From Paenibacillus sp. E222 (GTDB lineage Bacteria; Bacillota; Bacilli; Paenibacillales; Paenibacillaceae), in NCBI RefSeq assembly GCF_013401555.1, contig NZ_CP058552.1, positions 2,356,001 through 2,420,000 of the forward strand: DNA of 64,000 bases, written 5' to 3'. Below, piece after piece: positions 35,660 to 47,329 of the stretch. Made by a program: the position numbers and the translations under genes. Position 1 is the stretch's first letter; each line of letters begins with the position of its first letter. The notes under the pieces are model-generated. The model was not told the DNA's origin. It did not search any database and saw only the letters and a list, made by a program, of their open reading frames with translations.

Positions 35660-37390
35660 TTGAGTAGAAAAAGCAGATATACACGTCAGAAGCGTCGTTC
35701 ATTCTGGCCTGGATTTTTGGCTGCCTGTGTTGTTGCAGGCGGGGCTTATTGGCTAATAACGAATGTTTGGCTTAATCAGATTCATGAAGACCCCGACTGG
35801 ATTGGTATGAATCAACCTATTTTTGTGGACGGACAATTGATGGACGGCGAGGCGTCAGGAACGGGAGATCAGCTTAAATTGCCCGTATCGGTGCTGCAAG
35901 AGGCGATCGATCCCGGAATACGTTATGAAGCTGACACAGGTGATATCATTATTGCAACACCGCAGCGAGTACTCCATATGAAGGAAGGCAGTACGAAGGC
36001 GGAACTTAATCATCGGGATTATCCCATGACGGTTAAACCTGAGGTGGTTGGGGGAGAAGCTTATATTCCGCTCAAACCATTGAAAGAAGTATATGGGATC
36101 GCTATACAGGAAGATGCTACAACGGGTGCGGTGCTGCTGATGCGTGGAGGTGACACCATTCAGTATGCGGAGATTAATACTTTGTCTTCCAAGGCGGACA
36201 AAACGGTTCCGTTGTACAAGCGTGGGGGAGAATCTTCTCCCATCATTGCTGATATGGAGCAGGACGCACGAGTAAGGGTATGGCAGACTGGTGATGACCA
36301 GAGCTTCGTTCAGTTGGATAATGGGTATGCCGGTTATGTGGCTAATAAGTATGTCACTCTTACGGAGAAAAAGAAACTGGACAAGCCCAAATTCACCCTG
36401 ACTGCGGCGGAGAGAAAGTGGCAGAATAAACCGGTCAATCTGGTTTGGGAAGCTGTATACAATCGACAGCCTGATGTGTCTTCAATCGGCAAGATGCCTG
36501 GAGTCAATGTGGTCAGCCCCACATGGTTCCATATTACAGATGGACAAGGTAACGTAAAAAGCAAAGGGGATAAAGCATACGTCAACTGGGCTCACCGTTC
36601 CGGCATGGAAGTGTGGGGTCTGATGGATAACAGCTTTGATCCGGATATTACGAAAGAAGCCGTCGCCTCATATGAGACACGTACGCATATTATTGAGCAG
36701 ATGCTGGAGTATGCACAGACTTATCATTTGGACGGCATTAACATTGACTTTGAGAACGTCTATACAGACGATGGACCGAATATCACTCAATTTGTTCGCG
36801 AAATCAAAGCGATGGCACGCATTCATGGCTTGATGCTCTCGGTTGATGTAACACCGAAATCGAACAGCGAGATGTGGTCCGCTTTTCTGGATCGTCGCTC
36901 GTTAGGCTCTTTTGCCGATTATATTGTCGTTATGGCGTATGACGAGCATTGGGCTGCGAGTCCAAAAGCCGGTTCGGTTGCCTCGCTTCCTTGGACCGAG
37001 TCTTCTATGAGACGGATCCTGGAAGAGGATGAAGTACCTTCGAACAAGTTGATTATGGCTGTGCCGCTATATACTCGAATTTGGACGGAAGAGACTAATG
37101 ATCAAGGCGAAGTGAAAGTGTCTTCCAAAGCGGTAGGTATGAGCACTGTAACAGACCTGATCAAGGAAAAGAAACTCAAACCTGTTCTGGATAAACAAAG
37201 CGGACAGAATTATGTGGAATATTCGGAGGATGGGGCCACCAAGAAAATTTGGATAGAAGACGCCGTTTCGCTTCAGGCACGCGTTGATTTGGTTGCTTCG
37301 TTGAAATTGGGTGGAGTAGCTGCATGGAATCGAAGCTTCGCTGATGCATCGGCATGGGAAACGCTAAAACAGGCAGGATATTCGAAATGA
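35660..37390 (+). CDS. Membrane-anchored GH18 family glycosidase with SH3-like domain
   Basis: A 576-residue protein. A basic start and one helix (FLAACVVAGGAYWLITNVW) anchor it outside the membrane. A copper-amine-oxidase-N-like domain (about 45-165) and an SH3-like domain (about 175-240, ending GYAGYVANKYVTL) precede a GH18 barrel (about 260-576). The catalytic motif LDGINIDFE places the acid at E365. Relatives such as the B. subtilis spore proteins YdhD and YaaH cut muropeptides or cortex. The start is TTG at 35660 with ACGGAGGT upstream. In B. subtilis this place between perR and ygzB is empty. Confidence 0.87.
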   Translation: MSRKSRYTRQKRRSFWPGFLAACVVAGGAYWLITNVWLNQIHEDPDWIGMNQPIFVDGQLMDGEASGTGDQLKLPVSVLQEAIDPGIRYEADTGDIIIATPQRVLHMKEGSTKAELNHRDYPMTVKPEVVGGEAYIPLKPLKEVYGIAIQEDATTGAVLLMRGGDTIQYAEINTLSSKADKTVPLYKRGGESSPIIADMEQDARVRVWQTGDDQSFVQLDNGYAGYVANKYVTLTEKKKLDKPKFTLTAAERKWQNKPVNLVWEAVYNRQPDVSSIGKMPGVNVVSPTWFHITDGQGNVKSKGDKAYVNWAHRSGMEVWGLMDNSFDPDITKEAVASYETRTHIIEQMLEYAQTYHLDGINIDFENVYTDDGPNITQFVREIKAMARIHGLMLSVDVTPKSNSEMWSAFLDRRSLGSFADYIVVMAYDEHWAASPKAGSVASLPWTESSMRRILEEDEVPSNKLIMAVPLYTRIWTEETNDQGEVKVSSKAVGMSTVTDLIKEKKLKPVLDKQSGQNYVEYSEDGATKKIWIEDAVSLQARVDLVASLKLGGVAAWNRSFADASAWETLKQAGYSK

Positions 37391-37458
37391 AATAAACATG
37401 AAATAGCTTATTGAACTTATATATTAATAAATTTTTAAAAGTCTTTCTGAAATTCAAA

Positions 37459-37490
37459 AAAGGTCCGGTGAAGATACCGGGCCTTTTTTC
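37459..37490 (+). terminator. Rho-independent terminator of the GH18 gene
   Basis: AAGGTCCGGT and ACCGGGCCTT pair (one G-T) and run into T residues. Confidence 0.87.
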
Positions 37491-37518
37491 TGTCTCTGGG
37501 CTTTGATGAAGTACATCT

Positions 37519-37929
37519 CTAGCTGTTGGAACTTATGCCATGATCTGTGTCGGAAGGGGAAGGGGATTGAGGTGTGGAATGCGCTTTCAGTTGTGAACTG
37601 GTTGTATTGGCTTGATTAGGGTCCAGGGTAAGGATGGTATGACAGAACATACAACGATCCGTCTTGCCGAGCATTTTGGTTAACTTGCCACATTCCGGAC
37701 AGTCTACTTGTACTGCGCTTGTGGAAAGCATACCAGCCCAGAAATAAATGGCCAGACTAGCCATCATGGCAATCAGGCCGATGACGAGTCCCACAGCGGC
37801 AAATACTTTGCCCGCGTGTCCCCAGAACACAATTCCGGCAGTTCCCAGTACCATTAGGCCCATGCCTAGCATGGTCAGTAGTAGTCCCCAAGTGCGAAAA
37901 GCATTAATTTTTGCTGATTTAAAAATCAT
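37519..37929 (-). CDS. ygzB: YgzB-like membrane protein with zinc ribbon (UPF0295)
   Basis: A 136-residue protein. Two membrane helices (WGLLLTMLGMGLMVLGTAGIV and VGLVIGLIAMMASLAIYFW) are followed by a short zinc ribbon CPECGK...CMFC. The segment YFWAGMLSTSAVQVDCPECG is almost superposable on B. subtilis YgzB. The Ser/Pro/Thr-rich tail is longer than in Bacillus. AGGAGC is the ribosome site. It is on the opposite strand to perR and ygxA. The function is unknown. Confidence 0.85.
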   Translation of the reverse strand: MIFKSAKINAFRTWGLLLTMLGMGLMVLGTAGIVFWGHAGKVFAAVGLVIGLIAMMASLAIYFWAGMLSTSAVQVDCPECGKLTKMLGKTDRCMFCHTILTLDPNQANTTSSQLKAHSTPQSPSPSDTDHGISSNS

Positions 37930-38051
37930 GAAAAATGCTCCTATCGTATGAGTAGTATCGGACCTGGATAAGAAGGAAACTTCAGTCTGCATGTAGAATT
38001 ACATTATAACTGACTTGGCGCTTATCTGCCATGAATTGTATGGAGGGAATC

Positions 38052-38933
38052 GTGGAACTAAAGAACCTTGCTTTTTTGTCCGAACAGTCGGAAGAGACAG
38101 GGGCAGTTGGGGCTATCGCTTATTCCCACCCGGGAGATCGATTCCACGGCTCCCTAATCCAGGATTTTGAATTGCTCGTACTTGTTGTTCATAATACCGA
38201 CCAGTTGATATCCAAGGTTGGACACTACAAATATGGTGATCTTCGTTATCAAATGATCTATGTCAGCCGTCATGAGCTGCAGTGCAGTGTAATTACGGGG
38301 GATAACAATAACATCATGCAGTGCCTGATTGAAGGTGAGATCATTTGGGAAGCGGATAACGCTTTGAGCGCTTTGCGAGAGGAACTATCTGCTTTTGGAA
38401 CCGAATTACGTGAGCAAAAGCTGCTGCATGAATTCGCCAGTTTTTTGAGAATGTATGTGGAAGCCAAACGTTACATTCAAGAGGGCCATGTTGTTGATGC
38501 CTATTACAATGTGCTAGAAGCTCTGGGGAACTGGGCTAGAATTGTACTTATTGAACAGGGTATATACCCGGATCATGCCGTCTGGACACATGTGCAGAGT
38601 TTGGATCGCGCCTTGTGGAAGCTCTATCAGGAACTTACAGTAAGCTCGGAGACGCTGGAACAGAGAGTCGAGCTTGTGCTGCTTGCTTGTGAATTCTCAG
38701 TGATGTCCAAAATGAGTGATTGTTCCGGCTTGCTTCTGCGTGTGCTGGGAAGTCGAAGGGAGCCGTGGGGTATGGATGAACTTGTCCATCATCCACAGTT
38801 GAGATTTGTACGGGAGGATTTACCGCTTATCCTTCGTAAGCTGGTGTTTCGTTCTATAGTAAAAGAATCGGCAGGGTGGCCATCCTTTATAGGAGGAGAT
38901 GGACGAGAAATCCGCTATTGGATTGAGGCCTAA
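38052..38933 (+). CDS. ygxA: YgxA-like nucleotidyltransferase-fold protein
   Basis: A 293-residue soluble protein. The N-terminal third has a nucleotidyltransferase-like look (GAIAYSHPGDRFHGSLIQDFELLVLVVHN); the middle and end are helical. Length and gene position fit B. subtilis ygxA, which also lies just upstream of the rrnD operon. Catalytic aspartates are not evident enough to claim activity. The GTG at 38052 follows GGAGGG at 38042-38047; an ATG 21 bases upstream lacks a ribosome site. Confidence 0.75.
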   Translation: MELKNLAFLSEQSEETGAVGAIAYSHPGDRFHGSLIQDFELLVLVVHNTDQLISKVGHYKYGDLRYQMIYVSRHELQCSVITGDNNNIMQCLIEGEIIWEADNALSALREELSAFGTELREQKLLHEFASFLRMYVEAKRYIQEGHVVDAYYNVLEALGNWARIVLIEQGIYPDHAVWTHVQSLDRALWKLYQELTVSSETLEQRVELVLLACEFSVMSKMSDCSGLLLRVLGSRREPWGMDELVHHPQLRFVREDLPLILRKLVFRSIVKESAGWPSFIGGDGREIRYWIEA

Positions 38934-39020
38934 TTATTCGTGAAGCCTGACGTTATATGGATTATAAAGTGGGAGGGGAAACCTTCCTTTTTTGTTTGTT
39001 TAATAATTTATAAAAAGAGG

Positions 39021-39050
39021 TTGACTCTTATTCAGGAAATATGATACATT
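39021..39050 (+). promoter_or_regulatory. rRNA operon promoter P1
   Basis: TTGACT at 39021-39026 and TACATT at 39045-39050 with an 18-base spacer. The surrounding TGATACATTAT recurs in the second promoter. Confidence 0.8.
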
Positions 39051-39152
39051 ATATTTCGTTCCTCAAACGAGCTTATCGTCAACAAATGATAAATTCTGCA
39101 TAGGGAATTAGTGAAGAACTAAAAGCTTCAAAAAAGAAATTAAAAAAAGTTC

Positions 39153-39182
39153 TTGACGAAAATAAACGAAATGTGATACATT
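39153..39182 (+). promoter_or_regulatory. rRNA operon promoter P2
   Basis: TTGACG at 39153-39158 and TACATT at 39177-39182 with an 18-base spacer, repeating the TGATACATTAT core of P1 132 bases downstream. Tandem promoters are usual for Firmicute rrn operons. Confidence 0.82.
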
Positions 39183-39237
39183 ATTTAAGTCGCCGCCGAA
39201 AAAACGGTTGAGACGAAAAAGAGTAACACAAATCGAG

Positions 39238-39254
39238 TTTGATCTTTGAAAACT
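39238..39254 (+). promoter_or_regulatory. BoxA-like antitermination sequence in the rrn leader
   Basis: TTTGATCTTTGAAAACT resembles the Gram-positive boxA region of rRNA leaders. A second copy, TGTTCTTTGAAAACT, precedes the 23S gene at about 41079. Confidence 0.5.
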
Positions 39255-39271
39255 GAACAACGAGTGAGTAA
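39250..39271 (+). repeat. Left arm of the 16S rRNA processing stalk
   Basis: This 22-base arm is the reverse complement, with one mismatch, of 41014-41035. The pair brackets 16S rRNA and would form the long duplex cut by RNase III in the precursor. Confidence 0.8.
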
Positions 39272-39398
39272 CGATCTTGCTTGCAAGATCGACGCTGAGA
39301 AATCGGTACAAGCCTTCGGGCTGTATGCTTTCAAAGCAAAATAAATGAGATTTTTAATCTCGTCAGTTTCAAAATGAGCTTATCGCTCTTTTCAATAC

Positions 39399-40954
<1,556 letters not shown>

Positions 40955-41013
40955 TGGAGAATCGTTTCTTGTAACGGAAACATTCAAATACAAAATCTAG
41001 CCAGGTCGGCTAG

Positions 41014-41035
41014 TTACTCACTCGTTGCTCAGTTT
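41014..41035 (+). repeat. Right arm of the 16S rRNA processing stalk
   Basis: Complementary to 39250-39271 with a single mismatch. Confidence 0.8.
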
Positions 41036-41081
41036 TGAGAGCTCAAACTCTCAAACAGCTTGCTTTTGCATGGAGCTTGTT

Positions 41082-41115
41082 CTTTGAAAACTAGATATCG
41101 AAACGAAATTTTGCG
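41082..41115 (+). repeat. Left arm of the 23S rRNA processing stalk
   Basis: The sequence from CTTTGAAAACTAGAT to TTTTGCG is complementary to 44209-44240 with few mismatches and bulges, so the two bracket 23S rRNA. Confidence 0.8.
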
Positions 41116-41265
41116 ATTTAGAACATTCCTTTAAGCTGATCTTGTGTAAACAAGTGAAGTGTTTATAAGGTAGACTGCTATTGCGATGGTATCGAATGGG
41201 AAGCGACTTTTGGCTTTGGACGTAGTCCAAAACAAGCGGGGCGCGCCATCGAAACCGGAGCAACT

Positions 41266-44188
<2,923 letters not shown>

Positions 44189-44208
44189 AAGATATGCAGG
44201 TTGTAAGT

Positions 44209-44240
44209 CGCAAATTTCGTTTCGGATCTAGTTTTCAGAG
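44209..44240 (+). repeat. Right arm of the 23S rRNA processing stalk
   Basis: Complementary to 41082-41115. Confidence 0.8.
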
Positions 44241-44259
44241 AATAATCTCTGAAGCATAT

Positions 44260-44335
44260 TCCCTGATAGCTCAGTTGGTAGAGCACTCGACTGTTAATCG
44301 AGTTGTCACAGGTTCGAGCCCTGTTCGGGGAGCCA
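44260..44335 (+). tRNA. tRNA-Asn (GTT)
   Basis: Cloverleaf with acceptor TCCCTGA/TCGGGGA, anticodon GTT and encoded CCA. First of fifteen tRNAs. Confidence 0.95.
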
Positions 44336-44338
44336 TAT

Positions 44339-44430
44339 GGAGAGGTGTCCGAGTTGGCCGAAGGAGCACGATTGGAAATCGTGTAGGCGCCACAAGCGTC
44401 TCGAGGGTTCGAATCCCTCTCTCTCCGCCA
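44339..44430 (+). tRNA. tRNA-Ser (GGA)
   Basis: 92-base class II tRNA with a long variable arm, anticodon GGA and encoded CCA. Confidence 0.95.
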
Positions 44431-44436
44431 TAGTAA

Positions 44437-44508
44437 GGCCCGTTGGTCAAGGGGTTAAGACACCTCCCTTTCACGGAGGTAACAGGGGTTCGAATCCCCT
44501 ACGGGTCA
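44437..44508 (+). tRNA. tRNA-Glu (TTC)
   Basis: Acceptor GGCCCGT/ACGGGTC, anticodon TTC; CCA is not encoded. The 67 bases to the next tRNA are AT-rich. Confidence 0.95.
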
Positions 44509-44575
44509 TATTTAACTTCAAAAAAGAAGTTGATTTTCACAGCAGTTTTATGATAAGATCATAAATGTGTTGTTC

Positions 44576-44651
44576 GGAGGCTTAGCTCAGCTGGGAGAGC
44601 ATCTGCCTTACAAGCAGAGGGTCGGGGGTTCGAACCCCTCAGCCTCCACCA
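44576..44651 (+). tRNA. tRNA-Val (TAC)
   Basis: Acceptor GGAGGCT/AGCCTCC, anticodon TAC, encoded CCA. Confidence 0.95.
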
Positions 44652-44668
44652 TATAACTTTTATAACGA

Positions 44669-44742
<74 letters not shown>

Positions 44743-44769
44743 TTGTTCTTTCTTTCAAGAAAGTGATCT

Positions 44770-44847
44770 GGAACCGTGGTGTAGTTGGCCTAACATGCCT
44801 GCCTGTCACGCAGGAGATCGCGGGTTCGAATCCCGTCGGTTCCGCCA
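44770..44847 (+). tRNA. tRNA-Asp (GTC)
   Basis: Acceptor GGAACCG/CGGTTCC, anticodon GTC, encoded CCA. Confidence 0.95.
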
Positions 44848-44942
44848 TTTAATCTTTACATGAGGAAGCTGTTCACTAAATCTGCTATATGGCACCGAAC
44901 GCCCTAGATAAAGTGCAACGTTTCAGGATTAAACTTTATTTT

Positions 44943-45018
<76 letters not shown>

Positions 45019-45036
45019 TTTATTACAACTTAATAC

Positions 45037-45112
<76 letters not shown>

Positions 45113-45117
45113 CTTAT

Positions 45118-45203
45118 GGAGGATTAGCGAAGTGGCCAAACGCATCAGACTGTAAATCTGCTCCCGTACGGGTTCGGTGGTTCGAATCCATCATCCTCCA
45201 CCA
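45118..45203 (+). tRNA. tRNA-Tyr (GTA)
   Basis: 86-base class II tRNA, anticodon GTA, long variable arm, encoded CCA. Confidence 0.95.
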
Positions 45204-45209
45204 GTTTTT

Positions 45210-45283
45210 AGGGGCATAGTTTAAAGGTAGAACAACGGTCTCCAAAACCGTTGGTGTGGGTTCAATTCCTGCTGCCCCTGCCA
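45210..45283 (+). tRNA. tRNA-Trp (CCA)
   Basis: Acceptor AGGGGCA/TGCCCCT, anticodon CCA, encoded 3' CCA. Confidence 0.95.
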
Positions 45284-45311
45284 ATTAACTTTTAAGAACA
45301 TATTGTATTAT

Positions 45312-45385
45312 GGCGATCGTGGCGAAGTGGTTAACGCACCGGTTTGTGGATCCGGCATTCGGGGGTTCAATTCCCCTCGATCGCC
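45312..45385 (+). tRNA. tRNA-His (GTG)
   Basis: Anticodon GTG. The extra 5' G (position -1) pairs with C73, the histidine identity element. A full CCA is not encoded. Confidence 0.94.
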
Positions 45386-45398
45386 CCTTTGTTTTTTT

Positions 45399-45473
45399 TG
45401 GGGATTAGCCAAGCGGTAAGGCAACGGACTTTGACTCCGTCATGCATAGGTTCAAATCCTATATCCCCAGCCA
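45399..45473 (+). tRNA. tRNA-Gln (TTG)
   Basis: Acceptor TGGGGAT/ATCCCCA, anticodon TTG, encoded CCA. The gatCAB genes 15 kb upstream encode the enzyme that can charge it indirectly. Confidence 0.95.
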
Positions 45474-45477
45474 TTAT

Positions 45478-45552
45478 GCGGACGTGGCTCAGCGGTAGAG
45501 CATCGCCTTGCCAAGGCGAGGGTCGCGGGTTCGATTCCCGTCGTCCGCTCCA
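45478..45552 (+). tRNA. tRNA-Gly (GCC)
   Basis: Acceptor GCGGACG/CGTCCGC, anticodon GCC, encoded CCA. Confidence 0.95.
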
Positions 45553-45558
45553 AAATAT

Positions 45559-45632
45559 GGCGCCATAGCCAAGTGGTAAGGCACAGCTCTGCAAAAGCTT
45601 TATCCCCAGTTCGAATCTGGGTGGCGCCTCCA
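45559..45632 (+). tRNA. tRNA-Cys (GCA)
   Basis: Acceptor GGCGCCA/TGGCGCC, anticodon GCA, encoded CCA. Confidence 0.95.
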
Positions 45633-45658
45633 GTATATTTTTTGTAAAAATATGATAT

Positions 45659-45737
45659 GCCGGCGTGGCGGAATGGCAGACGCGCTCGACTCAAAATCGA
45701 GTGGGAAACCGTGGAGGTTCGAGTCCTCTCGCCGGTA
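45659..45737 (+). tRNA. tRNA-Leu (CAA)
   Basis: Anticodon CAA. The variable arm is short for a leucine tRNA (about 11-12 bases) and CCA is not encoded. Last of the cluster, which then ends at a terminator. Confidence 0.9.
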
Positions 45738-45752
45738 TTCAAGCAAGTAAGG

Positions 45753-45789
45753 AAAAGCTCATTAGATGCAAAATCTAATGAGCTTTTTT
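45753..45789 (+). terminator. Terminator of the rrn-tRNA operon
   Basis: AAAAGCTCATTAGAT pairs perfectly with ATCTAATGAGCTTTT around a small loop and a T run follows. Confidence 0.95.
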
Positions 45790-46226
45790 TATTTAGTGGA
45801 TTAAAAGATGAAGTACGGCAGTTAAGCAACAAGGCTCCTGAATGGATTTCGTAGGTCACCACAACACCATTACTGCAAGGGAATCCAACATGATGTGCTT
45901 GGGCAAATGACATTCTGGTATCTCTAAACTGTAAGTACCGCTTTACCTGTAAGCTGGCAATCTATCAGATGCTGTGCAATTACTCAATTGCAATCCCTAA
46001 TCTCTGCACTTGGATTATGGCTTATAGAAGGAGATGGAATTACTTTTGTTTACGTATTGACTCATAACTTGAATGAGTATATTGTAGATATATAAAGTCT
46101 CTAATATTGCCTCGTTTAATTATGGATATTGTAGCTCTTTTAAATTCATATAAAAGATGCTTATCAAAACAAAATAATATCCTTTTTTCGAAATTATATT
46201 TTATAAAAGAAATGGAGTGAAGCAAC
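45790..46226 (+). other. Intergenic region after the rRNA-tRNA operon
   Basis: AT-rich, with no convincing gene. It contains a small inverted repeat, ACTCAT-N7-ATGAGT at 46060-46078, overlapping a TTGACT hexamer, which may mark the promoter and an operator of the methyltransferase gene; this is weak. GGAGTGAAG before 46227 is the ribosome site. Confidence 0.4.
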
Positions 46227-47153
46227 ATGTCTGAAGAAAAACATGTATCCAAGCATTCTGAAATTCTATTTGATCTATCTGTATGGGAAGAAGCGTGGAG
46301 GAATCAGTCCACAACTTCAAAATACAATATGAAGAGCACGGCGTTTGACGCGACAGCAGCATTTGAACGATGGGCTAGAGAATATCATCAACAGTCGTTT
46401 ACTGAAGAGGGAAAGAAGCGATCCGAACGCATCATAGGCTGGATTGAAAATCAGGGAGTGAGTTTTGACGGGGTATCGATATTAGACATTGGGGCAGCAT
46501 CAGGCATCTTTACAATTCTTTTTGCAACCAAAGGAGCGAACGTTACAGCTGTAGAGCCCTCTGAACTTTTAGTTTCATTAATGAAGGAGACAATTCCTGT
46601 ATCCCTTACATCCAGTATTGATATTGTTTCGGAACGATTCGAGGACATATCGATTCAGGATAAGGGTTGGGAGAAGAAATATGATTTTGCATTTGCATCC
46701 ATGTGCCCGGCAATGTCGAATTGGGAAACGATTGAACAGGCCATCAGCACTGCCCGAAAGTATGTCTATATCAGCACGATAGCTGGACCGAGAGAGCACA
46801 CACTAATAGATGAGCTTAAAGAGGTACTAGGTGTCTATCCATCATACAACGCGGGAGATATGGGGTATATACAACAGCTGCTGTACTTGAAAGATTATTC
46901 TTACACCACCTTAATCACTAAAGAAACAAGTTTCATTGAGATACCTGTTGAGGAAGTCGTCGATAAGCTTCAGGAATGGCTTACTACGCACGAACTACCA
47001 ACGGATGAGGGTTCGCTTGCCCTGGCTGAACAATATATCAGAGACACTTACAAGGATGGTGTGGTTACATTTTCACGCGGAGGGAAGTTTGGTAAAATTC
47101 TGATTCAACTGGAGCAACCGAACATGAAAGTGGTACGTCCAAGAAAACAGTAG
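46227..47153 (+). CDS. Class I SAM-dependent methyltransferase
   Basis: A 308-residue methyltransferase. After a ~70-residue N-terminal extension comes motif I, ILDIGAASGIFTILFA, then the acidic loop VTAVEPSE that binds the ribose, and ASMCPAMSNWETIEQ, where motif IV is expected. The C-terminal third is specific to the subgroup. The substrate is unknown. The gene stands alone between the tRNA cluster and a convergent regulator, and it is bounded by its own terminator. Confidence 0.82.
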   Translation: MSEEKHVSKHSEILFDLSVWEEAWRNQSTTSKYNMKSTAFDATAAFERWAREYHQQSFTEEGKKRSERIIGWIENQGVSFDGVSILDIGAASGIFTILFATKGANVTAVEPSELLVSLMKETIPVSLTSSIDIVSERFEDISIQDKGWEKKYDFAFASMCPAMSNWETIEQAISTARKYVYISTIAGPREHTLIDELKEVLGVYPSYNAGDMGYIQQLLYLKDYSYTTLITKETSFIEIPVEEVVDKLQEWLTTHELPTDEGSLALAEQYIRDTYKDGVVTFSRGGKFGKILIQLEQPNMKVVRPRKQ

Positions 47154-47199
47154 ACCTGTTTCAGTAGTAATATTAATTTAGATGAAGTGTTAGGGGAGC

Positions 47200-47229
47200 A
47201 AAGGGAGCAGTTAAACTGCTCCCTTTTTT
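47200..47229 (+). terminator. Rho-independent terminator after the methyltransferase gene
   Basis: AAAGGGAGCAGTT and its exact complement form a long hairpin with a T tail. Confidence 0.92.
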
Positions 47230-47329
47230 ATGGTCAGATACAAAAAACTTATTCTTTGACTAAATAACAAACGTTCTTCTATAGATAGAAATAGTTATAA
47301 CCCTCGTACTTTATCCCCAAAAGAGCCGC

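Noticed and set aside
44509..44575. Possible promoter inside the tRNA cluster (TTGATT-N18-TAAGAT)
   Set aside because: Both hexamers are weak and the cluster reads as one transcript up to the terminator at 45753.
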